A stretch of DNA of 64,000 nucleotides from Hyposmocoma kahamanoa (lineage: Eukaryota > Arthropoda > Insecta > Lepidoptera > Cosmopterigidae), in contig NW_020654810.1 in assembly GCF_003589595.1 (NCBI RefSeq), positions 15,760,275-15,824,274 on the forward strand, in the 5' to 3' direction. Made by a program: the position numbers and the translations under genes. Positions 20,566-34,338 of the stretch are shown here, in pieces; the stretch's first letter is position 1; each line of letters starts with the position of its first letter. Under the pieces are notes generated by a model. It was not told where the DNA came from and ran no database searches. It saw only the letters and a program-made list of their open reading frames with translations.

Positions 20566-22079
20566 CTGTGGATAAAATTAACAACTTTTTTAATGCTTGC
20601 AAAAATCTTGAGTACCAGGAACAAGCACTAAGTCACTTTAATGACTGTACTAACTTAAATAAAAATAAACAATATTAATTGGTCAGTTGTAAGTAATGTA
20701 GTGAAATTGACGGATTATAAGATCCCTTATACGATTATTAAGTGTCAAGTACTTTCTAAACTCAAATTGTTGGTACCTTGTAATTTCCTGGACACTGACC
20801 TATGGCCAAGCGGTATGATATCGTACGCTCTAATAGACGAGGTACAGTTGTATTTATGTTTTTCTACATCGATCTAAATGTCTCACTGTTTTAATTTTTA
20901 AATATCGATAGTTGTCATGTTATAATGTTATCCTTTTGTTACCGGAGTTGGCATTATAGAAAATAATTTTATAATACTTAGTATCTTACATTATGTTTAT
21001 GTAAATAGTCTGTGTTTTAATTTAATTAAATTTTTGTTTGTTTGTGATTTTGATTTGTTATTATTTATTTTTGTGTAATGACTCTTACGTTTGAATGTTT
21101 TGATTATGTTTATATATATTTTATTCGTTTTCTGATGTTTTGTTTTTTTTTTATGTGGTGTCATTTGTGATAGTCAAATAAATAAAGTTTCTTTCTATCA
21201 TTCATTCTTTACCGAGATTAACAGTTTATTTACCAGGTCGGTGTGGGTCTTTGGGTGTTTTCAGATAAGTTTAAAATATTCTAGCTTCCCTTAAGGATAA
21301 ATGTGAAGAAAAGATAGTGAAAAATACTGTATGTTGGAGAAGGTTTATAAAACTGATCAATACGTTGTTTTCAACTTACAATAAATTTCTCATTCAAAAT
21401 ATATTCGATATGACAATATGATTAAACGCTGATAAATGGAAATTTGATTGGCCAGTAAATGTTTATCAGGAACATAAAAGTTAACACGCTAACGCACCTC
21501 TATTATTACGTATATAGTACATACATTAACAAAGCTACTATCTATCTGCGATGGATTACAACATTGCATGATGCAAACACATGAATAATAAGTATTCGTG
21601 TTTACACTTTTTTGTTTCCATCTAAATTAGGAAAATGGAACATTTTTTTAACCGTGTCTAACATTGAGGCAAATGGTGTCATCAATTTTAAGTAAATTTT
21701 TAAGACTTCTAGTGAATATAGGGCAATAAATTTTTTTAAACATTTCAGAACCCTATGTTGGTTTCGAAAGGTACAAATGTGTAGCCTAGTCTTTGCGAAA
21801 TGAGAATGCTGAAGGCTCGGTCCACAAAATTTATAGTAAGAGACGATAAAGAGGAAAAGAAAGGGAATATAACTATATAATTCAATTTCTTTTAAAGTTT
21901 TACAATGAGGAAATGAAGATGATCTACTATGATTTCAAGAATTTTGATGGGAGTGACGATGTATAAGAGAACAAACGTAAGGATTACTATGGATAAATTA
22001 CTATTTAAAGTTATTTCATTCTTATCATGGACTTCTGACTTAGACGTAACATTTCAACTATCAAGGCATAAATACAATA
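20566..22079. other. Intron sequence; one retroposon-like tail
   Basis: Part of the 4.8-kb intron before the large exon. 20990-21200 is T-rich and ends CAAATAAATAAAGTTTC, like a retroposon tail without a coding part. Nothing else is recognised. Confidence 0.4.
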
Positions 22080-22365
22080 CGCAGTAGAGTTTCTTGTGTA
22101 AGAGCTCTGCCAGGGAAGTACTGCCATCTTACCTATTTCTACCGCCAAACAGGAATATGAGCATTACTGTGTTCCGGTTTTAAAGGGTTAAGGGTGCTGG
22201 AGAAATTACAGGTACATAGGACTTGTCAATTTATGTCTCAGGGTGACGGGCGGGGTGGCAGTGCTCCTCAAATCTTTGTGATTTAAAGGTCTGAGTGGCA
22301 ATGCAACCGTCGTGGACAGGCATGTCGCTCACCACCAGGCGCATGATTTGTTCGTTGCGTGACAT
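22080..22365 (+). repeat. Family B retroposon
   Basis: Copy starting GCAGTAGAG and including CTGCCATCTTACCTATTTCT, GGACTTGTCAATTTATGTCT and GGACAGGCATGTCGC. It lacks the poly(A)-like end and is diverged. Confidence 0.7.
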
Positions 22366-22639
22366 GGCGTAAACAAACTGAATGATCGTTTCTGTCTGTC
22401 TAACTTCGATGCATCTTCGATGTAATCTTGATGAAGCTCCCTTCCACAATAACTCTTCAATCCGTAGCGTCCTATCGGCTCTCGTGCCAAGACAATTACA
22501 GATTTGCATACTTTCCAGTTACTGTCGGTATTCTCCACACTTTCTTTTAAACTGGCTTAATTACCATAATAGTTTATGGAGCCACTGGTTTTGATCATAA
22601 GCAAACAAAAACGCCTATTACTTTTACTAACAGGTTAAC

Positions 22640-22930
22640 ACTTTTTTATAAAATAACGAGCACAAAAGTTTGTTAAATTATATTCTTTGACAAGTTTTAT
22701 TGAAATCGGTTCACCTAATAAACCTGATTCATTCTCCAATTTGCCACTCTTAGGGGTAGAATATTTTCTTCGAATTTGAATGTAACCACTACAGAGATAA
22801 CCCCTTACCAATAAAAAAATAACCATCGTAATCGGTTCACAAACGTTGGAGTAATCATGGAACATACACACAAAAAAAAAACCAAAAAAATACTGTCGAA
22901 TTCAGAACCTCCTCTTTCCGAATTCGGTTA
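22640..22930 (-). repeat. Dispersed repeat, family C
   Basis: Minus-strand copy; on the plus strand it contains TTGACAAGTTTTATTGAAAT, AATCGGTTCACAAACG and GTCGAATTCAGAACCTCCTC. Confidence 0.7.
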
Positions 22931-23704
22931 TTAATTGGTGTCAACGTAATAAAAAGGATGATCCATTACCAACATCATATTTTTATAAAAGTTGTATTTA
23001 TTATAGCTATTAGTTTTTTTTTACACACAAGCCGTTTTAATCGCTAGAATTTAATTTCTTTCAGTGTTTAAACCGGATTATTTTCGTGACGATGAAGCGA
23101 AAGTTAAAAATGTCGTGGCGGTGGAGTAATGTAAAGTTATAAAATAAGTGTGTCACTTCTTAAAACAGTCCACAAATTCTACAATCCTTAATAAAAGTGA
23201 TCCATAAATGTAATCCTTACTAAAATGCGACTCACATAAGTGTGATCGAACTTCACTTCAAGATGTTCGTTTGATCTGTTAATTCTTAACTTCGGCTAAA
23301 TTGTTACAGTTTCAATTTTACACTTAAAATTATAAGAATGTCCCACTATGGTTACTTTTTACGCACTACTGGCTCTGAATTGTGTCTACCTATAGTAAAT
23401 AGGCATACTTCTCACAGTAAAATATCGTGATGGGCTGCAATAAAAATGGTTCACATCACACGAGACGCCGCCATTGCTGTGGATTTGATACTACAATCAC
23501 CTTGTTTTTCTCACGCGGCCACAAAGATATTTCTCGGAAATGACGCTCGTTTGCTTTACGTTATAGGGACAATAAATGAGAGGCTTATATAGTGGGTTGG
23601 TTGATTGGTTGGTGGGTACTATTGATAATTTTATCAACTAAAGCACCATTATCATTTACACGTTCATTCGTTCAATTGGACAGGAAAATTTTGAATCTTT
23701 AAAA
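22931..23704. other. Intron sequence, nothing recognised
   Basis: AT-rich; the only GC-richer patch is 23455-23530, with no exon signals. Confidence 0.4.
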
Positions 23705-24165
23705 TCTTTTTTAACCGACTTCAAAAAAGGAGGAGGTTCTCAATTCGATTGCATGTTTTTTTTGTATGCATGTTACGCGATAACTCCGGTATTTGTGAAC
23801 TGCTTTTCATGATTCTTTTTTCGTCGGAAAGAGGGTACCTCCATAGTGGTTCTATTTAATTTTGAAGAAAATCATCCACCTCTAAGGGTGGCTGTTCACG
23901 CATGAAGATTCATTTTTATAAACAGCGCCTAAATTTTATTATAAGGAGCAATTATTTTAATGGTTGATTTTGCTATTCCCCAATTCGAGGCGTTTTCTCT
24001 CTCAATATACTTTGAGTAGCGAAAACCGATTTTTACTATCTCCTGTGTCAAGTCCCGTATAGTGACGAATTAAGGGACGAATCCGAATTTATGAAATTAG
24101 GGGATGAAATTTCAATGAAACTTGGTAATTATATGTAATTCCACGTAGTTTTGAGGTTGATTTTT
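23705..24165 (+). repeat. Dispersed repeat, family C (long copy)
   Basis: Begins TTTTTTAACCGACTTCAAAA and GAGGTTCTCAATTCGATTGC, continues through GCGATAACTCCGG, and ends near 24160 in a TGAAACTTGG...AATTCCACG word. It is the longest family C copy in the window. Confidence 0.7.
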
Positions 24166-25331
24166 TTAGTACTCTGTACTGATTATTTAATTTTAATATT
24201 TATTAAAAACAGTTCGTCATCACCTACAACTTTTAGGTGAAATCTTGTGTGTATATTACAGGCTCGAAACAAGTGTACAATACTCATTCAAGAAATCGTA
24301 ATATCTATTGTGATTTTGGCTAATGATATCTGATGTTTACTTTATAAATTCAAGTGAATAAGTATTACGATGTATTTCTAAATCTATACGTATCGGTAGA
24401 AGTCCTATCGTCTTGCGTACAGGACATTTCATTTATGACTTCTGCAAATGGTCATTCAAGAAAGTGTCTTCGCAGCAACACTTGCCGTTCGAAACGTCGG
24501 ATTTGGCAAGCAAATTTGCAATGTCCGAATAAAGTAGAGAAAGACTCCTTAAAAGGTTTGCTTGACACTGATATTGTAATCTTGACTTTCATCTTATTGT
24601 TATAGAAATTATAGAATGACACGACGGGTTATTTCTTTCCGCACAATAAGTGCGTCCGTGACCGAATTACCTTGACTCGATGGCGACGTCGCGTCTATAG
24701 GACGAAACCGAGAGTATAGTTTTACCTATATCCTACATTATTACTTTTAGGATGTAATTCTGGATCTCAAGTATCATATCTTTACTTACTTATTGCACTT
24801 TGGATACGATACATTATGTATTTCTAACAAGGCCTTATGGAGCGTTGGGTCAATTATCAATCTACGTGGGCCAATAGTCAGTGGGCCTTATTTGGATTTT
24901 TAGATCAAAAGGTTTAGAAGAATCTTAGCCTATAATATTTTTTTTGCTGTTATAAATTTGAATTGAAAGAATGGCCTACACTCTTAATGTATATTATTTG
25001 CACCTAAAATGATAAAAATACAATAAACGGTTACCGTCATTAACACTAAGAGACAAATAAAGCAACTGTGCTAATCGATTATTGATCACTGACACACAAT
25101 CTGTCTCATTGAGGCGTCATGATGATTTCCGTAAACGATTTCATTGTCTACTTTCTTCTTTCCACTTTTTAGAAAAAAGCATAAACAAATAAAAACGTTT
25201 CGAAAATGATTTCTTTGTAGATATTGCTAATACGTTAGCTGTTTGATGTAGAAAGTCACGGTAGTAAGAAATAGTATTCAGTAAACAAATTAGATGAAAA
25301 TATTTCGTAAAAAAAAATTATGAACACTTAC
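24166..25331. other. Intron sequence
   Basis: No recognised element or exon. An open stretch of about 80 codons (24354-24605, plus) has no family resemblance and no splice support. Confidence 0.4.
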
Positions 25332-25463
25332 GAGAAAGGCAAGTATGCTTCCTGAACTGTAGGTGTCCATCTGTACAACGGCAGACACCTTCCAGACACG
25401 CACTGTAGGCTACTTTTAACGTACATTGCTCCGATACGAAGCATTCTGACCCCAATAGAGTAG
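25332..25463 (-). CDS. EB/LDLa gene, exon with second EB module
   Basis: 132 bases in a phase 1-1 exon, the typical arrangement of a shuffled extracellular module. It encodes [40 protein letters not shown], with the EB cysteine spacing (C-x5-C, then C-x4-C-x-C). Boundaries are strong: acceptor TTTGTTTCAG and donor GTAAGT. Its last base C joins CT of the next exon to give Pro, and the T left by exon 40245-40389 joins its first CT to give Ser. The flanking introns are 14.8 kb and 4.8 kb. Confidence 0.82.
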
Positions 25464-26181
25464 CTGAAACAAAAATTAATAATTTGCAAAAATCTAGCAC
25501 AACTAAACGACAATGATACTTTTATCTCAAGTATCATCAGACACCAAACAACAAGAGGTGATGATTAGATCACAAACGCTCTTCAAGCTAATAAAAGTGG
25601 ACAATCGAAATAGAATGATAAGTTCACGACCCGCGCCGCGGTCGACCCATTTGAAATGAAGTTCACCGTTATGGGTGTGGCATTTGCATCCAATAGACGT
25701 ATTTTGCAACACACTATTTCATAATGAACTATTAAAGTAATCATAATAAACATAAAAAATAAACATTGAATGCATTATAAAAGAGCGTTTCGATTATTGC
25801 ATGAAAATAAATATTAACAACTTTCAAACGTTTAGTAAAATTACTACTGTCGCACTTGTCTAATTACTATGCAAGACAGGGTTTTAAGGAAATTACTTAG
25901 TAGTCGTTAGGCAATTAAATAAATATTCATGTAATTTACAGTCGAATAAACATGAACGATTTATTAACAAGACCCGAATGGCCACATAGTTCCGCATGAC
26001 GATATAATTTCTAACAGTACTGAAGCGCACCCGACACCTGTGTCATTTGAATTATCGGAGGAAATTAAACTTGAAATAATTTCAATTCAAGTTTAGAAAT
26101 TATCGACACTTACACTTTTAGTTTCTCTTAGTAGCTTGTTAATGGGATGACGATCTGTTATAGTCAGCGGAAATAAATCAA
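25464..26181. other. Intron sequence, nothing recognised
   Basis: Start of the 14.8-kb intron. A GC-richer patch at 25625-25690 shows no coding or repeat signature that I know. Confidence 0.4.
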
Positions 26182-26310
26182 CTGTCTCCGTGGCCGTGGC
26201 GTGGTTACCATGCTGGACTGCCACCCGGTACGTGTTCGATTCTCGGGCCGGGAGAAATATTTGTGTGGCCTACTTTTATTTCTCTCGTTTGGGTGTAATT
26301 TGTGGTGTCG
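26182..26310 (+). repeat. tRNA-derived SINE, family A (3'-deleted)
   Basis: Head with TGTCTCCGTGGCCGTGGCGT and a diverged B box GTTCGATTCTCGGG, and the body up to GTAATTTGTGGTG. The 3' half is missing and a few internal bases are deleted. Confidence 0.75.
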
Positions 26311-29300
26311 TTTGGGTGTAAAGTAAACTATAGACGAAATTCCTACTTCATTAGAGCAAGTGAGTGCTATAACAGAGTGGTGAGGCAGCACGATATTCAC
26401 TTTTTAATACTTCGTCGGACCAACTTAAGCGATTAGGTACTCTGTAATCAATTTTTTCATTCTTTTCCATAAAAGGTAATTCAAGTTAGAATTTCTCTTT
26501 TCGATTTTTTCTTCTTCTCAGTGTTTGTGTACAGTTCTAACGTAAAATGTAACTGTTAACTTATCTGTGGAAACTTGTAATTGGCCATTAGTTCTGTAAC
26601 TATATAAATACCTAGTTGTTAGTTTCCCTAAAAATGTAAAATGAAATAAATAAATAAGTAAATCACATTATGGGTAAATATGTGGTAAATACGACGTTTC
26701 AGTCTGTACGCGGTTTAATTAAGTATCACGATCGGAATCTGACAAGTTCCTGACACATAAATCTCAAAACGAAGACCTCAGAAGTGGGCTCAGCTTTATT
26801 AGATTTGTTACGGCACGGCTAGCCGTGAAACAGACGATAAGACGCGTGACGTTTCGATTTCTAATCGAATAAAATGATCTGATACACAAAGCCAAGGTCG
26901 ATTTAATTCACTATGCTGTGATTTGTACTGTCGTGTTTTTTGTAAATGGGCGCATATCGTTCATTTCAGTTTTCTTCGCAATTTTTTCTGTTGGTAAACG
27001 GTAACTTATTACTACTATGCCGCCCTCCTTGTCATAACTTTAAAAATATTTGCACCTAAACTTATTATTTATTTATTTATTTATTTATTTAATCATTTAA
27101 TGCACAGGAAAACACAAAAACACATTTATTAACAAGGAAAACACAAACAAAAGGTACTGCTTATTTCTAACACATTTTTTTCCCGCAAACCCAAATACAA
27201 GATTTTTGTAATATCAATTACGCTGATTTTTATTGTTATGCAAAAAGATATATAAAAAAAGAAACTAAATAGTTTATAAAAAATTTGCTTATTGGGTTAG
27301 GTAAGTAGATAGATTTTATTCATCACAAACACAAACAGAAACAAAACATTTACAATCATTTCACAACATATAACATAAAAGCACGAAGAACGTACATTAT
27401 TAATTTAATACACATTTATATAAAACACACATTGCGAGAAAAAGAAATACTGTGAGAACTAATAAAATTTGATGTACCTATGACTACAGTTTGTGCTGAA
27501 ATGGCCCTGACTCAGCATAAATACTGTAGACCGAGAGAAGTCAAACTGTGCTGGTTTTCTGCCAGTACCATATGGAGAGCGATCGCAGCTTAGTAAGCCA
27601 GGCGTAGCTGACTGAGCTGCAATCATTTGCGATTTATTTGGTGGCAACCAAAGAGCATCCACGCAAATACTAACTCTAAAACTATATATGTATCAATTAA
27701 AGGGTTGTAGATCTTGTTTCGTTGATTCCAGAAAATAATAATAATTATTTATTTCATTAAAAAAGGGTACAACAGTTAAACTAAATATTACAAATACACT
27801 ATAAATTTAGAAAAAAACATCATTCAAACACAGACCAGTAAACTCCTAAACTAAGTAAAAACATGTATTATAGGGTTAATGGTTCTTCCCTCGGAAGACA
27901 TGAAGAAAAGGAAACAAGAATCTATCTCATTACATGTTGCATACATTTTAAGCGTACCATACACACATACGTAATGTCTAAAGTATTATTATAAATAATA
28001 AAATAAAAATAAATATCACAGGCCACATAAATACTAGTAAATAAATAAAATAATAAAACAAAATGTGTTAATAACTCGCTAAAAATGTCGATTGTTTCTT
28101 TCGATTTGCTTACGATTATTATGGCAACTGCCCAGTATGCGTAGTTAGTTTATTAAATGTCAACCAAGATGTTTGCTCAGATTGAATACAGTTTTTCCGT
28201 TCTCGTAAATCTAATATATGGAACTTAATTCATAAGTACTTACTAGGAATGTAGCGAACCTTTTACAGCCCGAGGGCCTCTATCTTTATAACGGTTATAG
28301 TCATACGTGCCCTAAATCGCCTTCTGCGAATATTGCACGGGAACATGAACACGCTAAGTGGGAGTTAGCCTAGAAATTTATACTATCATTTTACATGCAA
28401 TTTATATACCCATAGCCATATTAAATTAATATCTTATAGTTTGATGAATTCGAAGCAGTATAAAAAATTGAGAAACCAATATTTTTTGCATGAGTTTTAT
28501 ATGTGTAAAGATTCATCAATTTTAGCGTTGTAAGTTTAATTCATAATTCAAAATGAAAACGTAAGATCTTTTGAAAAAAAATTGAATGAAAATTCTATGT
28601 AAAATTTTGATACCTTGGGGTTCAGAAAGTGTGAAAAAATACATGCAAAGGAAAAGATCTGAAACTTTAGTTGTGTTTGCCAAAAAGTTTTGTGCGGTTC
28701 AGGATAAGCCCTTTTTAATTGCTTGCTTCGCTACGGCTCCGAAGGGGACATCCAAGATGACCTATTTGTTGAACATTTGATCAAGGATTTGCAACAAGTA
28801 TGACATTTACAGCGTATATTTATGTGATTTGATGAAGTACAACCTGGACAATTTGTACCGACAGGCAAAAAGTATTAAAATTAAATAAGCAAAATGGCTG
28901 CTTCAATTCAGTTCTCATTTTGGAAACTGTTACCTGTAGTGCTTAAAAAAATTTATAGAGACAACTGTGACTGTGCTAAAAAATTTCAAGAAAACTAATT
29001 TATAGCGGCAGCCGAGACAAATCTCGTTTCGATAATGATGAAAATTTTCATCGCTGTTACAGGTTCTAACTTTTAATCATAATTTGCATACAAAAAATAT
29101 TTTTTTACGTGTTTTTCAATAGCCGTGTGGGTAAACACACGTTATTGTTTTTCAAAGGTAAAGCGAAGATGTCAGTCGAGTTTCATTTGTAGTCGCAATT
29201 GGAAGTTGATAGGCCATACCTGATTGTGCGCTACAGGCCGGCTTTGGTTATAGCTAATGCATAATATAACTATATGTATAAGCGTTTGAATTGTGTTGTT

Positions 29301-30299
29301 ATTTTAACGCTTGTTTAACTCATTACAAGTGTATGATGCCCCAAAATCGAAGTTATACTATACACTTTCTGAGCTTGTAAGTAGGTTCAAAATTTGTAAA
29401 CGATATTTCGCATTTGTTTCACTTGTAGATAATTTAATATCATAATCATTATCCGCCTACCGGGGCAGTCTAGTAAACAGGCACATGCATTTAGTTTTTT
29501 TACTCTTTATTTATTTAGGGGCTTTGATCGCTATTGAATATGTCATCCCCATTAGAAAAATAATAAATATCTCAAGAAAACACTTAAGAAAATCCAGACA
29601 GATAATCAAAGATAATCAAAATACTACCTCACCAAACATGTATACAAAATCTCCGCGGCACTACATGTTGACTCCGACAAAACAGATTGAAATCACCAAA
29701 CATTAAATGTACGGAAACCAGCCTGTGCAAATAACCGCGCCCTGATAAGGCGAAAGATTTATTTCAAATTTTAAAAATCTGGGTATCTTGAAGTTCTGTT
29801 AGTATTTGGTCACGATATTTAATGGCTTTCACTTTTCAATGTATTTATGTAAAAGATAAACGGTGGTAAATTAAAAGTACAAGTATTTAAAATCAAATAG
29901 CATATACAGTTGCAAAAGTAAGCGAAAGTTTACAAATAGATAATTATGCAGAAATTAATTAATGAGAGAAATCACAGAAACAAAACTATGTACGTTTAAA
30001 CTGCGTACGTTGCATTTGAAGTTTTAAATCATTTTTGCTATACCAATCTGCCCATTACTGGCAAAGTAGCATAAATAAGAATACAAAGAGCTATCTACAT
30101 ACATGCTGTTGTAGTAATATATACACATGAAAAAGCAATCGAAGGATTGTACTTACAGAGTTATATACAAGTAACATAATGTACAAATGTATAAAGACAA
30201 CTGCAGAAAAAACCATGATAGAATGACAACAATAATACATCATAAAAAGGCGCCAACAACAAGTGAAACAGAAAGTTTGAATAGAAAGATTAATAAAGA
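26311..30299. other. Large intron segment, largely featureless
   Basis: AT-rich. A retroposon-like tail with ATGAAATAAATAAATAAGTA lies at 26640-26665, and TTTA repeats at 27062-27092. A moderately GC-rich open stretch on the minus strand (27459-27662) and one on the plus strand (28586-28780) resemble no family I know and carry no clear splice context. Confidence 0.4.
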
Positions 30300-30988
30300 C
30301 CAAAAAGTAGAGTTGCTACGAATATTCGGTTCGGTATTCGGCTTTTTGCTATTCGAACGAATAATAAATTTTGACTCATTACTCGGTTGAATATCGAATA
30401 CATAAAAGTAGGAGGAAGAAATAAGAAAAAAATGTGACTTGTGATACAGTGAATTGTCATGAACTTTTATCAATGCTGAACATACATTGTAAGTACACGA
30501 AAGCACAATTTTCTGCTTCTTTGTCCAAAAGATCAAAGAAAATGTAATGTAGCAAAGAAAATGTAGTACTACATTTTTTTTGCTAAGAATTCGCGAAGAA
30601 ATCTAATGAAAGGTTATTTATATTTCTAAGAGATAAAAGTAACATATCAAATGAAAACTATCCACTATTTTTATTATGTAGTTTATTTACGATTAAGAAG
30701 TACTTATTATTTGCAAACAAAAATAAAATTAAGTTTTTCAAGGTTGAACAAATTGAAGTGAAGTAAACTATTACTTTCTTCGTTAAGTTATAAATAAAAT
30801 TGGAAAATTACAGTGCCTTTTTGGTATAATTGTACAAAATTATTTATCATCATAACTAAAGTTAATAAGCGTGATAACGTACGTGCGTTAATCAGGCCGA
30901 GTAGATTGACCAAATATTCGGCTATGCGGCGACACATGTGACCGGAAATTCGGTATTCTTTACTATTCGTTACGACATTACCAAAAAG
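30300..30988. mobile_element. Non-autonomous hAT-type element with 8-bp target duplication
   Basis: The element spans 30308-30980 (673 bp) between perfect 8-base direct repeats CCAAAAAG at 30300-30307 and 30981-30988. Its ends are imperfect inverted repeats: TAGAGTTGCTACGAATA on the left and TAATGTCGTAACGAATA on the right, read inward. Subterminal ATTCGG/TATTCGG words are repeated near both ends (30328-30350, 30918-30960), a common arrangement for hAT transposase binding. No transposase frame remains. Eight-base duplications with short TIRs are the hAT hallmark. Confidence 0.82.
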
Positions 30989-31262
30989 CTTACATTTTTA
31001 ATACAAAAACGGACAAAAAAGAATTGTAGGACTGTTGCGGTTCACTCCAAGGGTCATCAGACTCATTAAGTCAAATTACTCGTTTCACAAGTTAAATGTC
31101 ATGTTACTGACATCCCATCAATACCTTTTTTAAAGGAATCGAAATTTAAGGTTTAAGGGAAAGTAATAACATTTTTATTTATATTTTAAATCAATCGGCT
31201 GTCATCAATCACTCAATGGGATAATTATAACTCTGCTTGCTTAATATTGAAAAATGTTATAA

Positions 31263-31622
31263 TTTGGTGATATTCCTAGACAATATATTATCTATATTAG
31301 TAACTTCATGATTTTTTTTATAACATCAAGTGACGGCACGAACAAGTCTTACACCTGATGGTATGCTACACGCCTGTCCATAACAGTTACAGTGCCACTC
31401 AGAGCTTTAAATTGCAAAGATTTGAGGGGCACTTCCACTGCGCCCGTTCACCCTGAGACATAAGTTGATAAGTCCCAGGTGCCTGTAATTTCACCAGCAT
31501 CCTTACCCTTCAAAACCGGAACACACAGTAATGCTGACATTACTGCTGGGTGGCAGAAATAGGTAAGGTGGCAATACTACCCTGGACGAACACTTTCACA
31601 AGGAGCTCTACTGCTACTACAA
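31263..31622 (-). repeat. Family B retroposon with flank shared with the 36.8-kb copy
   Basis: 31313-31622 is a nearly complete family B copy on the minus strand ending in a T run (poly(A) tail). The 50 bases left of it (31263-31312) match, inverted, the sequence just after the tail of the copy at 36771-37070. Confidence 0.8.
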
Positions 31623-32919
31623 TATTATGCCTATTCTTGGACTGCAAAAAGCAAAGGTATAGTTTAGCTGTGCGATGTCTTTAAATTTTCAAACTTGTTA
31701 GGAACTCAATGATGAAACAAAATTAAATGTTTGTGCTAATTATCTCCATTAAATTTGTATAGGCGAGTTTCTTAACAATCTCCCTTTTGTATTGTTTTTA
31801 TTTTATGACAATACGTTGATATGTGTTTATTGTCTTTGACTTTATTATGATAACGTGACCTGATGTTTTCAATATGTGACTTCCTTATTCCAAAGAGACT
31901 TAATACAGTATAGGAAGAAAACTTCAAATACACAAATAAACCTTAGTATCTACTTTTGTATTTCTACTTCTTGTTGTTATGGTACATCTAGGCGCACGGT
32001 GTGTAAGCCAAGTTCGTAGAAAATAGGCCCTGTGCTTATTCACACAAACATTTTCGAACGAGCTTCTCGAACTTCTATCCCTGTAGGCTCTACAGTGTAG
32101 ACCGTGAACACTAGGTAATTGAGGTTTAAAAACTTGATAGTCTCTTAAAAAAACCAAGCTTACAACTTATTCTGAAAAAAACTATGAATTGATACTGACT
32201 GACTCAGTTATTAGTTAAGATCTTGAAATTTGTGTGACAAGTAAAAAAAAATAGTCCAAAAATGAAACAATATTGTTCCAAACAATAAATATATAATTTT
32301 AAATTTATAAAGAAGGTAAGAGATATTACGGCTTATATTCATCTAATATTAAATAATTTTCATAGCACTTATGAACGCTCAACAATATGTGACTTTATAT
32401 GAAATTTTAACACTCCATCTAAATAATAGACGTTAAATCCAAGATAGTTACAAGCAGAACCAATGAGTTTGATAGCATATTTTTACTTTTCCACAGAATT
32501 AAGTTTTTTTCATGTGTCATAAAACATGAACACTTGCTAAAAGAAATATTATTAAACGACACGTGAATTATATTCCGAGTGCCTACGCATTAGCTGCTTA
32601 CTGAAATGGATGTATATATATCTATCATTGGGCTAATGATTTTACTAATTAAAAAATAAAACAAAAATAAACTGCTTTGAATAATTCAAAACCAATGTAG
32701 TCTTTGGTAATTTCTATTATGATCTTAGGTAAAAAAAATTTTTTTATTACATCATGAGTCTCACGGATCTCACTTTTAGTGTATATAGTTCACGATACTC
32801 ATCTAATGCGAATTTTGCTACTTCGACATTCTAGTTTCATCAAAATGTTTTCGTTCACTATTAAAGCAAGTGACAAGTTACATAGTAAATTTGTAATGAG
32901 TTGAGCAGAATCTCTCTGC
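31623..32919. other. Intron sequence, nothing recognised
   Basis: AT-rich. A more complex minus-strand open stretch at 31924-32157 has no recognised family and no clear splice sites. Confidence 0.4.
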
Positions 32920-34012
32920 TCACCTCATCACATTGTCAACATTGTCGATCACGTTCTCCCTACTATTGTTCATATCATCAACTTATCCTTCCAGCTGGTG
33001 GTTATTTGGCGTAAGGCATTTATTATACCTTTCTCTGTAATAACTTTACGCCTATTTCTATTCTTCCTTTCCTCTCTAAAATCTTAGAATCTGTTGTTCA
33101 TCAACAAGTATCTTCTTTCACATTTTCTAACAGCCTTCTTACTCCTTTTCAATCAGAACACGGCACGAAAACAGCCCTACTCAATGTTATCGAAGACATC
33201 AGGTTGGGCATGGAGACGCAGTTGGTCACTGCTATAGTGATCCTTTGAAATGTTAAGCAATTATCGTAGGTGGATCTAAACAGACATCCAAGATTGACCA
33301 CAGTTCTCTCCATCATGTAGTGTTTGAAAACTCGTCTGTTCAACTCAGCGTTAGTGTTAAAAACTTTGTCCTCTACATTGACTCTACACTAAGTTGGTCC
33401 TCACAGGTGTCCGAGGTTAGTCGTAGGGTTATTTCTTCTTTACGTTTTCTCAACCGCTTTCGGAATTTTCTTCCTATTCGTACTAAGATCTTATTTGTCA
33501 CCTCCCTGATATTCCCACTCCTTGATTATGCTGATATCTGTTACCCTGATCTCAATGAAAATCTATTAGATAAGTTGGATCGCCTTCTCAATAATGCTAT
33601 CCGTTTCATCTTCTGCTTACGCAAATTTGATGATGTTTCTTCTTTTAGGTCTCAACTTAAATGACTCCCTATTCGTCAACGTCGGTAGAAGATAAACCTC
33701 TGCACGTTGTACTCTATTCTTTTCAATCCTCACTATCCAGAATACTTAAAATGTAAATTTCAATAACTCGGGGACTCTCACAACCTCCGTCTTCAATCCA
33801 TGAATTCACTCTCACTGTACCTCTCTTTCATTCTGGCTTCATGTATGACTCCTTCACTCTCCAATCTATACGTCTCTGGAATGCTCTCCCAGACTCCATC
33901 AGAAGGTCATCCAGCATATTCTAGCATTTTCCCAGCATTTTTAAATTGTTTGTCACAATGATAACCATCATCATATTCTGTATATAATATACATATATTA
34001 TGTTTTTTTTTT
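32920..34012 (+). pseudogene. LINE reverse-transcriptase remnant with 3' end
   Basis: Degenerate RT sequence from about 33040 (ILESVVHQQ-like and LLTPFQSEHGTKTALLNVIEDI) leads to an open stretch at 33320-33664 with VLYIDSTLSWSSQVSEVSRR, SLRFLNRFRNFLPIRTKILF and LLDYADICYPDL, the well-known C-terminal part of Jockey-like RT proteins. The catalytic YADD region is missing, so it carries internal deletions. The 3' end runs to about 34000, where an antisense SINE abuts it. The last 300 bases recur inverted at 44533-44841. Confidence 0.78.
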
Positions 34013-34215
34013 AACGCACACACTCAACATAGCCCCGCACTAGGGAAACCCTGTGTCGCGGGTGCCATGGACACACACATAGACAATCACAAATTACACC
34101 CAAACTCACGAGAGAAATAAATGTAGGCCATACAACTATTTCTGCCGGCCCGGAAATCGAACCTGGGACCTCTGCGTGGCAGTCCGGCATGGTAACCGTT
34201 CGGCCACAGAGGCAG
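34013..34215 (-). repeat. tRNA-derived SINE, family A (full length)
   Basis: Complete minus-strand copy from the A box (TGGCCGAACGG) to GTGTGTGCGTT. On its 3' side it continues directly into the antisense end of the LINE at 32920-34012. This pair is the probable source type of the composite at 44371-44856. Confidence 0.88.
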
Positions 34216-34271
34216 TTTGAGTATGAGTTTGAGTTTGATGTATATGACTGTGTTAGGTTGTCTGTATGACT

Positions 34272-34288
34272 GTATGTATATATATGTA

Positions 34289-34338
<50 letters not shown>

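Noticed and set aside
27459..27662. Additional exon of the EB/LDLa gene in the large intron
   Set aside because: No cysteine module, and the exons on either side already join in phase; nothing requires it.
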